DNA from: Cryptomeria japonica
Lineage: Eukaryota; Streptophyta; Pinopsida; Cupressales; Cupressaceae
Direction: 5' to 3'
Assembly: GCF_030272615.1 (NCBI RefSeq)
Contig: NC_081411.1
Coordinates: forward strand, 38,384,140 to 38,448,139
DNA length: 64,000 bases
Shown here: positions 11,669 to 23,464 of the stretch, one piece after another
How positions within the stretch are numbered: the stretch's first letter is position 1
Layout: each line of letters begins with the position of its first letter
Made by a program: the position numbers and the translations under genes
The notes under the pieces: model-generated
What the model was told of the DNA's origin: nothing
The model's input: the letters and a program-made list of their open reading frames with translations, nothing else
Database searches by the model: none

Positions 11669-12295
11669 TTGACATATATCCACTGTGATGTGAGCAAAGA
11701 GCAAGATGTAAGCGCAACTGTGGATTTTGTGATGGAAAAGCACGGAAAACTTGACATCATGTATAATAATGCTGGAACCGTCGACAAACAAAAAGTGAGC
11801 ATAGAGTGTGATATGTGGGAATTCGAGTAAGTAAAAGGAGTAATGCATGGCATTAAGCACGCAGGCTGTGTTATGATTCCCAAGAGAAAAGGCAGCATTA
11901 TCTCCACGGCTAGTATTTCAGCAATAGTAGGAGGACTTACTCCTTACTCCTACACTGCCTCCAAACATGCCATTATTGGGCTTTCTAAGAACGGTGCAGC
12001 AGAGCTGGAAAAATATGTTATAGGAGTAAATTGTATTTCTCCGGCTTTAGTTGTCACAGATATGCGATTGAATTATGTTGGAATGGCCCCGTCAGCTGAG
12101 GCAAAGGCCAAGGTGGAGCCCACGGCTCAAGGCGTAGCACCCTTAAAGGAAGCCAGTCTTCAAGCAGAGGATATTGCACAGGCTGCCTTGTATCTTGCCA
12201 GCGAGGATTCCAAATATGTAAGCGGTCACAACATGGTGATAGATGGGGGAGTAACTGTTGTACGAGATGAAAATGCAGTGTTTGGAAAGTACTAA
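11669..12295 (+). pseudogene. Truncated SDR (xanthoxin/secoisolariciresinol dehydrogenase-like) pseudogene
   Basis: This copy matches the intact SDR at 34,402-35,473 from its TYIHCDVSKEQDVSAT segment to the common C-terminus AVFGKY. It keeps the NNAG motif, STAS, the catalytic YTASKHA (Tyr-x3-Lys) and the C-terminal VIDGGVTVV. The N-terminal third, including the TGxxxGxG dinucleotide-binding loop and exon 1, is absent: homology begins abruptly at about 11,669. At 11,828-11,830 a TAA replaces six codons of the intact copy, a net loss of 15 nt that keeps the frame but removes the catalytic-Asn segment. The 150-codon frame after it (11,843-12,295) is open. Lacking the cofactor fold, it should not be an active enzyme. 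The downstream flank is also related to that of the intact gene. Confidence 0.9.
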
Positions 12296-12829
12296 TGGTG
12301 GGTGGGTCTCTTCGTAAAAATGTAAGCTTACAGTAGATGCCCTGTATGCGAAAAGGTTCATAAATCACCTACTTATATCACAGGCAACAGATATGTTTCT
12401 TTTAAGTTTCTAGGTATCTATGCATAAAATATATTTAATATAAAATTATTGATTAAGTTTATAATTAGTGTGAGACAATAACAAATGAAATTACATTTTT
12501 ATATGATATCTTTATTAAATTAGGAATGTACAAGTTATACAATACAAATAAGAGTTATGTAAATGAATACATATTTTTTAAATAAGTATATTCTATTTTA
12601 ATTGTGTAATATTGAACAGTGATATCAAGAAGTTTGTGATTATGTAAATATAAATATTTGTATTTCAAATTTTACAATAATTATATATGTAAATAAATAA
12701 AATAATATATTTTGTGTTTCATATGAATTATAAAACATTTGTATTGGGAATATTAAAGTTTAAGATTAACTTTTGATTAATTAAAAAAGTAGAATTGTAT
12801 ATTTAGTTTAGGTAGTATAGATTGAGCAT
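12296..12829. other. 3' flank of the SDR pseudogene, AT-rich
   Basis: The first 120 bp resemble the 3' flank of the intact gene (AAATGTAAG near 12,320 against AAATTGTAAG near 35,495, and a TATCACAGG motif in both). The rest is AT-rich with no recognised feature. Confidence 0.5.
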
Positions 12830-13240
12830 AAATATGTTTACAAACAACTTATTTAATATAAGAAACATGGAAGACTAGTTGAATTTTGGGAAGGGTTGAA
12901 GGTTCAATTTGTTTGCAACTAAATTGATCTATTACAAAATTTTATATGAACTTTTAATTCTAAGTGTTAACTTCTAAAAAATCTTCATCTTTAAGAAGAG
13001 TTGTTTCTAAGAATAGAAGAAAAAATTAATGTGTCACTAGTGTTAAAATTGTGTTTAGATTGGTGTTGATTCATTTAGCATATACTATATTTAGATTATC
13101 CTAAACGATATAAAGAACGGTATCATGTGTATGAAGGGCAGTCCATTAGATATGCCTTTAAAAAATTTCTGATAGATATATTTTCTAGAGATGAATGGCA
13201 TTGACAATGCATTGCTTCATATACATCTCCTTCATTAAAT
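12830..13240 (+). repeat. SDR-array 3' flank, copy 1
   Basis: This is a diverged match to 20,680-21,080. Shared runs include AAGAAACATGGAAGAC, TTGAATTTTGGG, AATCTTCATC, GGTATCATGT and the GGCAGTCCATTA/GGTAGTCCATTA box. It lies about 0.5 kb after the SDR pseudogene stop, so it marks the downstream end of an array unit. Confidence 0.75.
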
Positions 13241-13306
13241 TTAATATTGTTCTATAAGAGGACTTATATTAATATTGTAATATAAGAGGACTTATATTAC
13301 CCTCAT

Positions 13307-13591
13307 ATGGCTTGTATTCAAAGTGGCTCCTCTCCTAGGCCTTTGAACCTACGATATTGTTATAGTTTTCCTACTACTCCTACAAAGTCCAGAATGGATA
13401 ACAAGGTGAATCTCTGGCAAGTGGAATGCCCAGAATGGACTGAGGAGCCAGTGCTGAGGGCGGAGTCAAGGCATGATCTGCGCACAAAGATCTACGACAA
13501 GCTAAACGGGGAGAACAATGGTGATTCGATGCTGAATTTAGGAGGGTTTGGACTTGAGAAGGAATTTGAATGCATGGTTATGGAGGTTTGA
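13307..13591 (+). CDS. Hypothetical small protein or exon (94 codons)
   Basis: An open frame of 94 codons with more balanced base use than its AT-rich surroundings starts at ATG 13,307 and ends TGA 13,591. The N-terminus is rich in Ser/Pro/Thr (SPRPLN, SFPTTPTKS). The middle has charged text (ECPEWTEEPVLRAESRHDLR) and the end is acidic. I do not recognise the family. The SP/TTP composition recalls plant stress-response proteins with disordered N-termini, but that is only resemblance. A tandem doubling of ATAAGAGGACTTATATTA lies just upstream (about 13,253-13,300). It could be a gene fragment carried into the array. Confidence 0.3.
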   Translation: MACIQSGSSPRPLNLRYCYSFPTTPTKSRMDNKVNLWQVECPEWTEEPVLRAESRHDLRTKIYDKLNGENNGDSMLNLGGFGLEKEFECMVMEV

Positions 13592-14005
13592 CAGGCAGAG
13601 TATCTTCACAGACTCCAACATCATGGGTATCGTTACCCATAAATAAGAATGATCATCCATAGTCAGATTTGATACATATTTCAGATGGCAAAATTCAGGG
13701 TGCATATAAGCTCGAATCACACAACAATTTCGAGCAGGCATTTTTAAGATTGAATATCCTTTGTATCTATAAGCCTTCATACTGAACCAATTGTCCAAGA
13801 CAATTCTCCTATCAACAAAGTATTCATATGTCAATATTCAAAATCTCAGGGCCTCATTTAATATTTTTTCCAAGCACAATCGGTTTGCATTTTTGTCAAA
13901 TTGTTACCTAGATTACTTTCAGACCAAACCAACTGAACCATGCATTTTTTTTTTGTATTACAATGAACTTGGGTGTGAGTTTTTAATGATGAATCAATGA
14001 TGAAC
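13592..14005. other. No recognised feature
   Basis: The reading frames on both strands here (13,538-13,834 minus and 13,791-14,000 plus) show no domain. The DNA resembles neither SDR flank. Confidence 0.35.
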
Positions 14006-15240
14006 AGTTAGTACCAAACCGGTATTGAGAAAGGGGGGGTGAATCATTACTGATAAAAACACTTTTCCTTGAACCAGTTTGACTAAGAACCCCACACTTT
14101 GACTGGCAAGCAATAACACTGGTCTAAACCAAATTACGACCGATTAAGCACAGTGAAAGATATAAAATGCTAACTCAGCTTTCCACACAATCTAACATCT
14201 AGTTTCCACTTCACCCATATGCATACACTAGTAATACTACAATAGAAATGTAAAGACTTACTGATTCAACATGCTTTACTGCTCAACAAAAAATAACAAA
14301 GCATCACATGAAAAACATCACACATAACACCCATATTTTTCTCATGGAAACCCAACTGGGAAAAACCACGGTGGGGATGAATACCCACAAGCTATTCTTT
14401 GAACCCTTTTGAAGTCCGCTTTGTTAGGAGCCTAGTCCGGTTAAAGACTTTACACTAGGTTCTGTTAAGAATCGATCCTGCTAGGGATCACCCGGTTAAG
14501 AGATGGCTAAAATACCCAATTAAGGGTTAAACCCTGTTAATGGTTACCTTGTTAGAGGATTTTTAGAGCTCAATGATTTTGAGTCGACCTGTTAAAGGAT
14601 TTTACAGCAAGTCGGTTAAAGCTACCCTGTTAAGGGATTTTCCAACTGTTGAAGTGGTTAGAGGTCAACGGGTATTATAATGATCTGGTAACAGCACTCA
14701 ATGCTAATGCATATCCGCTTCAGTTCCTTCCTTCTGCACTCACACTTTGCAGGTATCTATTCTCATATTTGGTCTGGTAAGAATCACGTATATTTACACT
14801 TAGATACACACACAACATTTTCCAACAACCTCAACATGAAAAACAACATCGACGTTATAGGAAATAGATAGGTCGATAGCATAAACCCTAAACCCTAAAA
14901 ATTTAGGTTGAGCAATTCAGTCGGTTCAATCCCAACCATTGAACACTTTGCTTTGAATACAACAATGACAACATACAATATACAATATACATTATCATGT
15001 CAATATAGAATACAATGACAATATACAATATCTGAGATATCAATGACAACATACAATATCATCATGTCAACATACAATATACAATATACAATATACAACA
15101 ATGACAACATACAATATCTGAGATATTAATGACAACATACAATATACAATATACATTATCATTTCAATATACAATACAATGACAATATACAATATCTGAG
15201 ATATCAATGACAACATACAATATCATCATGTCAACATACT
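14006..15240 (-). repeat. Copia-type long LTR (minus strand)
   Basis: Read on the minus strand, the block ends with ATGATTCACCCCCCC followed by a pyrimidine run and ACTAAC. The same end type (GATTCACCCCCC...CTAACA) closes the LTR-like block at 59,535-60,947. Near 14,340-14,370 the minus strand shows the GTTTTTCCCAGTTGGG motif of Copia LTR 3' regions. Repeated (G)GTTAA-rich boxes fill 14,430-14,660. The 5' end of the LTR on the right is not resolved. A doubled plant telomere-like CCCTAAA motif occurs at about 14,884-14,900. Confidence 0.55.
14950..15240. repeat. Minisatellite of CAACATACAATAT units
   Basis: The text ACAATGACAACATACAATAT with the variants TACAATATCTGAGATATCAA and ATCATCATGTCAACATAC recurs several times. 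The CTGAGATAT box appears at about 15,030, 15,118 and 15,196, giving uneven higher-order spacing of about 80-90 bp. It lies inside or beside the minus-strand LTR. Confidence 0.75.
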
Positions 15241-16521
15241 CTCCACATATGCCAACATTTAAAGCCCCATTAGTCCATTTGGTATTCTTCCCAAGCCTAA
15301 ACCAAATACAATTTATGTAAATCTGAAACTTGCACAAGGTTAAAATCAATCATAGAGCGTAATTTGGAAATTAATGTCTCTCACCTTAGAATGAATTTCT
15401 CATAGTCATCTGTTGCTTTGCAATCTTTGGTTAAATGTCTACGTGACTGCCAACTCTCGTGATCTCATGGTATGATTTGGTTAGTTTTAAGGGTTGATTC
15501 TAGATGCAAAAAACCAAGCTTGGACCTTTTTACAAAAGGTAAAAAAATGCACAATTTGATAATGTTTAAAGTGAATTCATGATCAAAAAATCACTCCAAA
15601 TTATTCCTGACACCAGTTCAAGTGGATTTATTGGCAAAATATGTCAGAACAAAATTTTTGGCTAAGAGGGAGATCACTTTCACAAATTTGTTGAATTTTT
15701 TTCGCTTACACCAAGCTTTTCCAATTTACGGATATTGGCTTGACAAGATTGGTTTATTTAATCAGCAGATAAGGTTATTATTGTTACAAGTTCATTAATG
15801 AAAGACATGACAAGTCAATACCCAAGATTATAATAATGACATAGAGGGACCTACCTTCATTTCATAATTTGATAACACACACAAGGGTGAATGTTCTAAA
15901 GTTGACAATTTAAATCAATATTATGATTTAAATTCACTAAGAGCATTAAAACCCATCTTGAGTAATGGATTATATGTTTAAACTATATGTGGAGTAAATG
16001 TGACTCCCACAAGGGTAGAGCCCCATAAATGGCTCTGATAAAGAAAGAAATATGCTTATTTGAAATATAAGAATTACAGAGAGATTTGAATCATTTGTTT
16101 CAATGATTCTAAAACAAGATTTAAATATTACTTTGATAAATTGATTTTAAAAACATGAAAGGCATATTAAATGGTAGGTCCATACTAATTTTCCAAACAG
16201 ATAAGTATAAATATTACCAAATATTGATATATTCCTGCATTATAAAAATAAAATCAAAATGGTGCGAACCCCTCCTTGATTTTACATCTCAATCGGATGC
16301 TATTAAAATAATAATAGGCTCTTCATAATAGGCTCTTCACCTAAGTTTCATGTTTGGCAATTGAAATTAAAAACTAAAGAAATTAATGGGTCCCCAATAA
16401 ATTTTAGAAATGAATTTTCATCATTTTAGGCAAAACAATGGTTATGTCCAAAAAGGAAAAAAAGCTTCCCTGAAATTCAATGTTACATTAAAAAGTTGAA
16501 ATTACCCTAATTCAAATTTAA
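15241..16521. other. No recognised gene
   Basis: AT-rich text with no family motif on either strand. It may be interior of the minus-strand retroelement. Confidence 0.35.
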
Positions 16522-17290
16522 ATGGTGGACCCCCAATTTTTTTTCTACATAACATTGGATGTCTGTGAAGGCGAAAAGGGTTACACCGAAAAGAAATTTA
16601 AGAAAGCTGTGGAAACTTACAATCAAATGCAATTGATCGGTATAAAGCCAAATTCCATACCCCTTACTAGCATACTCCTTGACTGCGCCATGAATTGGAA
16701 ACGGTATGTGGTCATCCGCAGCTGAGAGATTTTGACAGATGTTATTCCAGCTACAATGGTGAAAACGAAATGCGAAATATGGAAGCATAAGCACGGTAGT
16801 CTCATGATCGCTGCAGAATATTAACAAAATAGATCTGATGAAAAGGTTTTAAAAACTAACGAAAATGGGCAGGTCAAAGGCCAAATCTGGCCATGTTTGA
16901 CAGAATTCTTCAAGGCTTATGACATATACGCGAAATGAGGAGGCAATGGTAAGTTGGTATAAGAGCATTGTACATACTCAATTATAATTTGGAAGATATG
17001 TGACGATCAAACCATAGGAAGATTGACGAGAGAATCAATGTATTTTGAAATGCGATGAGCACAGGATTTGCACAAAATATGTTGACAAATTTCAAAAGAT
17101 TTCGAGTTGATGTATTTGGTAGGTGTGAACCCGAATTCCATAACCTTGCCCCTATTGTCGCTGCCTATGTATAAAAATGTAGAAACTATGGAACAAGAAT
17201 TTGCACTCATCAGGGCATTGAGGATTCTATTAAATATAATATTATTTTTGCCACAATAGACATTTCCTACAAAATGGTGATGGCGAGGAT
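16522..17290 (+). pseudogene. Pentatricopeptide repeat (PPR) relic
   Basis: The frame at 16,522-16,725 contains the PPR repeat text AVETYNQMQLIGIKPNSIPL followed by TSILLDCA. Around 17,105-17,225 a different frame repeats the pattern (LVGVNPNSITLPLL...ETMEQE). PPR proteins bind organellar RNA. These two diverged repeats in separate frames, broken by stops, cannot form a working protein. A second PPR relic lies at 45,340-46,010. Confidence 0.75.
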
Positions 17291-20200
17291 TGCGGAATGA
17301 GCACAGTATGATTTGTTGAAAATAAATCTAGGGTTTCCAAAGTATAAGTAAGGAGCACAAGTAAGGTATTAGGGTACAAAATTAAAGGAGGAATGCAACA
17401 AATAATAATATTTGACATCAAATTAAGGAGAAATTAACTTCACAAAGATAGAAAGGGATGAGTGAGGCATACAACAAACTCATCAATCCAAGACAGAAAA
17501 ATATTTTACCAATAAGGCAAATTCCAGGAAGATATTAAAACTTGTGAGTGTGAGTGATGTCAGGTCAGTAAGGAGAGAATGAATTTCCATTCAAAGAATA
17601 ATTCTTTTTACTCTTCTTTTGTGAAAGCCATCAATAACGATGGAAGAAGTAAAAAATCAACTTGTCACAAAAGTGAAATTCTTTCAAGCGGGTTAAAGGG
17701 GAAATGATGATTGTGTACATTTGTATTTTAAATCAAATATGAGATAATGTTGAGTATAAAACAAAATGAAGTAAATTGTTAAAGTCAAAAGAAGATGTAA
17801 ATGGAGTATACGAAGGGAAAAATGAAGATAGTGGGTAATGGTTCTTTATCCAAGTAAATATGCATGTAACAAAGCAGATTTCGTAGAGGGGGTGGCTGAT
17901 TCTTCTATTGGATGAAATATTTTCACTTAAAGATGCAAACGTCTTTTTACAAAAGCTATCAGAGGGATATGAATATGTGAGTGTTCATGCAGAAATATGG
18001 TAAAGGGGGAAAAATTATTTAAATAATAATGATAAAGTATTGGGTGTGTATTTTTATCACGAAATGTTCTCTATAAAATGCGAAAGGAAAAAAGAAAATA
18101 GAAGATTATTTTCGGTTGCGGTAAATCATTTATAAATTAGGGATTGCAAGGTGTGCTGTTAAATAAATAAAGGAGTGTGACTTTTAACATTCAGGTAATT
18201 CCAATATTCTTGTAATAGTCTGAAGTGGTTCTTTAATTTTATAAAAGGGAAATCAAGACTGATTAGATAAAAGAAGGATAATATAATAGAAGGAATACCA
18301 TTAGCCTATTTTCATTTCTATCTAGTGTGGGGTGATCAAGAGAAATTACTATTCTTGGTTTGATTGCTATGTTAGCCTCTTTTTAGGAAAGATTAAAATC
18401 GTGTGTGGATGGTATTTTTCAACTTTCTAACAAGGAGAATATAGGGAAATAAATTCATGAGACTCTGAACCTAATAGGTAATGAAGGCATTGATTAGAAT
18501 TATACATTTATAATCTCAAGAAAGTCAATTAATTATATTTCATTTTCAATTTTATGCAAGTCGGAGATAGGAATTTATTCAAAAAGGTGCACCCACCTAG
18601 GTTTAGCAGAGCCTAAAGAGTAGGGAATTACAATCACATTAGAAGTCTTCATCTAAACATAATTTGATGTTTAAGATGGACTTTATAAGCCATTTGACTA
18701 TTTACAATTGATAATAAACTCATGATTCATTTAACTAGTAATTATTATATGTCCATGAAATGGGTTGTAATTTCTTTTACTACATTTCATTCAAACCATA
18801 AATTAGTGAAGAAATTTAGATAATAGTTCATACATTCTATATTCTTGGAAGGACTCTTTATTGCAATTAATATTAGTTTGTTATCTTTCCCAAATAGTTT
18901 AAAAAACTAAGGTTCATTCAAAATTGATCTTCCATGATTGTTTGTAACTCAACTTCAACATGTATTGAATAAATTCGTTTTGTCTTTCCATTCATATTCT
19001 CTTTTGATGGGAATCCAATTCTAAGAGATAACATATGAAAAGGTACTAGACAACCACAATCATCTTTAAATTTTTTTAGGTCTAAATATTTTATTATGGT
19101 GCCACCATTATTAATGAATAGTGCCATAAGATAAAACCTTCTATGTATTGGGAACAAGCCATTGATACATGTGGTATTTTGCTTCAATAATTAATTTTCA
19201 GCAATCTTAAATTTTTTTTGTATAGGGTCACCTTATCATAAGAGAGAGAATTTACTAATTTATTATTACAACAATGGCATTAGAGGTTACTTAATATATC
19301 TTCACATTAGAAACATGTAATTCCTTGATATTCTTGCATTGAAAGTAGAAAGGTTGTCTTTTTTTGACAAACTATTGTTCTAGGTAAAATTATTGAAGTT
19401 TAGTACAGATTAATTGATTTGAGATTCTTCCAAAACCATTTACTATTTATTTCTCTTCATTCTTTCCCCTATCCAAAACATATTGAAGTTTTGAATTTGG
19501 TTGATAAATATTAATGTTATGAATGTTTGAATTTTGTCCCTTTATATCAATCTATGAGTTGAATTTTTTTAGTTAAGTTATGGATTGCTATCATATGAGT
19601 CCAAATTGTGATTATTGTCATTGGTTATTGGTTATACATGAGTGAGAAATTTATAAATAAGCCTTGATCCTTTTATGATTTTCCTTCCATATGTATTCAG
19701 TGATAATCTCTTACAAATTAAATCGTGAGGTGGTAAGGTCCTCTATATCATTGGATATTGAAGGAGTTACAATTGTGTTATGGATTAACTTCCTTTTATG
19801 GACTAACCACCTGTCAAGTATTCCTTTTTAGTGAACCAACTAGTAAATGTTATCACTTTGAAAACATGATATCTAAGTTTGAAATCATATGAACTCAATG
19901 TCCATTATGGACTGGTCCGTTGGTGTTGTTTATCTATTTTAATAAATACCTAGATATCATAGTGAGATGGTTGAGACACCTTACATTGTAAACATTTATT
20001 ATAATTGAATAACACCCATTATTTTATATTATTTAGATTGATCTATATTATCCTTGACATAAATACATTTTATAAACAAATAGAAATATGTGTTGCATGA
20101 ATATATAAGTATGTTGGCTTGACTATGGTTCAGCAAGTGACTAGAATCCATCATGCTTGTTGCAACATATTGCTAGATCATTTGTAATGGATTGGGCTCC

Positions 20201-20679
20201 TTGATTCTGCTCTCTATTTAACTTTCACATTTGATTGACTAATAACAATAAGACAATTCTTCTTGTAAAATATTATTTCTTTTTAAAAGACATATAGAAA
20301 TAAAGATCTTCAAGAAAGCATCTCACGAGAATAATACTTAGTAAAATTTACCTCATGAATGTCTATATTACTATAAACTCATCTATTTATACTAATTCTA
20401 GTCAAAGATGACTTACGAAACATGCAATTCATTTTTTTAATTCTACTTTAATCCTAATGTTCCTTTCTTGTAAAAAGTTTTGTCATCAAAGATTTATATA
20501 AGCATGTTATTTTTACAATTATAATAGAGGTTTTCACATTGAATTTTCTAGCCATGTGCTATACAATTGAATTAAAACTTTAATGATGATATGGTTGTGA
20601 AATTGACATGAATACCAATCAAGGACATACTTCATTATTAAGATTATATCATTGCATAACTATCTCAAACATTATAGAG
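17291..20679. other. Long AT-rich stretch with no recognised gene
   Basis: I found no domain-bearing frame, LTR pair or RNA gene in this 3.4 kb. The largest frame (18,918-19,187, minus) has no recognisable motif. Confidence 0.35.
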
Positions 20680-21080
20680 TGAGAATGAATATGTTTACTA
20701 ACAACCTATTTGAAATAAGAAACATGGAAGACAACTTGAATTTTGGGGAAGGATTGAAGCTTCAATTTGTTTCCAAATAAATTGACCTAATATAAAAATT
20801 TATATGAAATATAACTTAAGCACTAACTTATAAGAAATCTTCATCCTTAAGGAGAGGTATTTCTAGGAATAGAGGGAAATAAATATTCTCACAAGTTTTA
20901 AATACATGTTTAGATGTTGGTTCACTTAGTTTTATACAATGTGTACATTATCATAAAGGGGTATAAAGAATGGTATCATGTTTATTAAGGGTAGTCCATT
21001 ACATGTACCTTTAAAAATAGTAATAGATACATTTTGTAGAGACGAATGATATTGATCATGCACTTGTTCATATGTGTCAA
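20680..21080 (+). repeat. SDR-array 3' flank, copy 2 (no gene in front)
   Basis: This matches 12,830-13,240 along its length, yet no SDR sequence is visible in the preceding 3 kb. It looks like the tail of an array unit whose gene has been deleted or has decayed past recognition. Confidence 0.7.
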
Positions 21081-21400
21081 ATTAGTTATTTTATGATAGG
21101 AGGACTAATACTAAGCATTCAAGGAATGACCATTGGGTCAAATTATGTTTGTGATATAAAGCTTGTAAATGTGTACATTATCATAAAGGGGTATAAAGAA
21201 TGGTATCATGTTTATTAAGGGTAGTCCATTACATGTACCTTTAAAAATAGTAATAGATACATTTTGTAGAGACGAATGATATTGATCATGCACTTGTTCA
21301 TATGTGTCAAATTAGTTATTTTATGATAGGAGGACTAATACTAAGCATTCAAGGAATGACCATTGGGTCAAATTATGTTTGTGATATAAAGCTTGTAAAA
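20941..21400 (+). repeat. Apparently perfect 230-bp tandem duplication
   Basis: 20,941-21,170 and 21,171-21,400 begin GTGTACATTATCATAAAGGG and end GCTTGTAAAT / GCTTGTAAAA. By eye they agree at all other positions. The junction shows no insertion. All other repeats in the region are strongly diverged, so this is either very recent or an assembly artefact. Confidence 0.9.
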
Positions 21401-22238
21401 GTTTAATTTGGCACATTTATAGTGTTCCTAATATCTTAGCAACAAAATTCACAAGAGAAATAAAATAGTCCTCCTTTAATTTTATTGCACATTACATGAA
21501 TTCAACACTACATCTAATAACTCCAGTAAAGTAGTCGGCCCATCATCACAGATTCAACTTGGACAAAAATAAATCCTCTAATTAAAAAATAACATTAGGT
21601 TAGAATTAATATAATTTAGAATTGTAAATTTCATTTAAAAAATAAACCTTTTACCATCAACATAAATATCTCATTATGAGCTTCCCATCCATCTGTCTAT
21701 CTACTTTAAAAAACTTTGCAACTTTTTCTATATCATTAACACAACACAATCCTCTAATGAATGCCTTGTTACAACATCACATTCCCTTTTAAAATTGGTA
21801 CCACATGCAATCTAAAACATAAAATGTAGGAATCCCATTCTTTTCTCTATCTAATATATTAAATTTTTATTTTATCCTTCCCTTGTTTGGGCACCCAATG
21901 TAAGAAAATCTCATCACTTTGCTATTTTTCTTCAAGCTTTAAGTTGGGAGATGCCTCCTAAACTTCTCATCCCTTCCAAATAATAAGTAATTGTAATCCT
22001 TATTAATCAATTTATTTTTCCTATTCTTTAATCCATGCAATTAAACTCATAATATGGTGTTGCTTACACTTAAGAAATTGATGTCTCTATCCTTTTAATG
22101 TTGTGCCACCAATAGGAAATGTTTAAATGCCAAACATTGCCTTATCAATAATGCAAATTTAAAATTTAATCACTAATTTTTTATGGCTCAACCATAATTA
22201 AGAAAATAGTCAATTCAGAGTCAGAAAATGAAGTAGTT
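21401..22238. other. AT-rich spacer before the gypsy element
   Basis: No gene or repeat partner is supported. The left target duplication of the next element (CAAAA) is at 22,239-22,243. Confidence 0.4.
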
Positions 22239-22243
22239 CAAAA

Positions 22244-23446
22244 TAAAGAGTTAAAAAAACCTAAACTAATGGTTAGATGCATAAATCATGTAAAAATACT
22301 AAAAATCATTCAAATAAGTGAAAAGACCATTATACCTTGATTCTTTAGTCTTCCTCCGATTGAGCTAGATGAAGTCGAAGATGTGCCCTTGATCCACTTG
22401 ATTTGATTTGCTCCTTTGATGGTGGATTATGGATTTCACCATTACATAGCAAGATTAGGATGATAAATTGGCTAAGTGTCGCAAGATTTTGGTATTAGTA
22501 TGGTATGAGGGATGATCTTGGAGCTCAAATTAGAAACATAATATTACTTGAAAAGTGGATGATTTGTGAGAAGAGGAGACACAAATTTTTACATTGGAGG
22601 GGGCCAAAATGGAGGGCCAAGATTGATTCAAAATGGATGGCTAGGATTGAAAGGTGGGGAAGGATTAAGAGGACATGGTGTGGGAGATACAAAAGATATG
22701 CCACAAAGGCATTTAATATCTTCACATCTCTCAAGTACATGGGGAAGAATTCCCCAAGCACATTGGGAATAGAAAAGGAATATTAAATTCCTTAGGGAAA
22801 GGGAGGAGGAATTAAAAATCCCAAAATAGAGGATTGTGTGGGAAGAATAAATGAGAAAAGGAATTAAAAATTCCTTGGGAAGAGAGGGAATGGGAAGATT
22901 CAAGGAACTTGAAATTCTTTGAAATAACCATAGTTGTTTCATTTAAGGTTTAGAAGATGAAGGGGACAAGCCATTTATGTCAAAGAGTTGACTCATCCCT
23001 AATCAAGTTGATTAGGGAGTTTGATGATTAGGTGGGTTAATGAGAGATTAGAGTGCAAGTGGCAAAGTTGGGAGGATGTGACATGAGGAGAGATAATGAT
23101 TGAAGGAACATAAAATTGGAATAAACAATAAGGATAACCTGGCTAGGGTTAATTAGGATAGATGATAGGATTAGGAAGGGTGATTTGTAGCAATCAAGGA
23201 ATTAGCTTTGTTAATTGAAATTAATTAACTAATAAGGGTTTAGAAGAAATAATAAAGGTTGGGATGATTTTGAAGAATAAGGAATAATTAATTTTGATAA
23301 GTTTATTATGAGGCTATAGTGATAAAATTAATTAAATTTGATTTAATTAATTTTAAGAAACAAGGGATTAACATAATTAAATTAATTAATTATGTAGAAA
23401 GGCTTAAATTAATAGGTATTAATTTAATTAATTTTAAAAATCTAAA
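22244..23446 (-). repeat. 3' LTR of the gypsy element
   Basis: This is collinear with 30,988-32,208: AAAAAAACCTAA, GAGCTAGATGAAGT, ATTAGGATGAT, GGAGCTCAAATTAG, CTCTCAAGTACATGGGGAAG and the TTAATTAA-rich end are shared. On the minus strand it starts TTTAGATTTTTAAAA, where the other copy has TGTAGACATCTAAAA. Short minus- and plus-strand frames in it are not genes. Confidence 0.85.
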
Positions 23447-23464
23447 TTTTGTCTCTCTTTGATA
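23447..23464 (-). other. Polypurine-like tract before the 3' LTR
   Basis: On the minus strand the sequence just before the LTR reads ATCAAAGAGAGACAAAA, a purine run in the expected polypurine-tract position for second-strand priming. It is weaker than a typical tract, consistent with age. Confidence 0.45.

Noticed and set aside
14881-14906. CCCTAAACCCTAAA as an interstitial telomere array
   Set aside because: Only two heptamers are present, which can occur by chance or as a telo-box inside an LTR.
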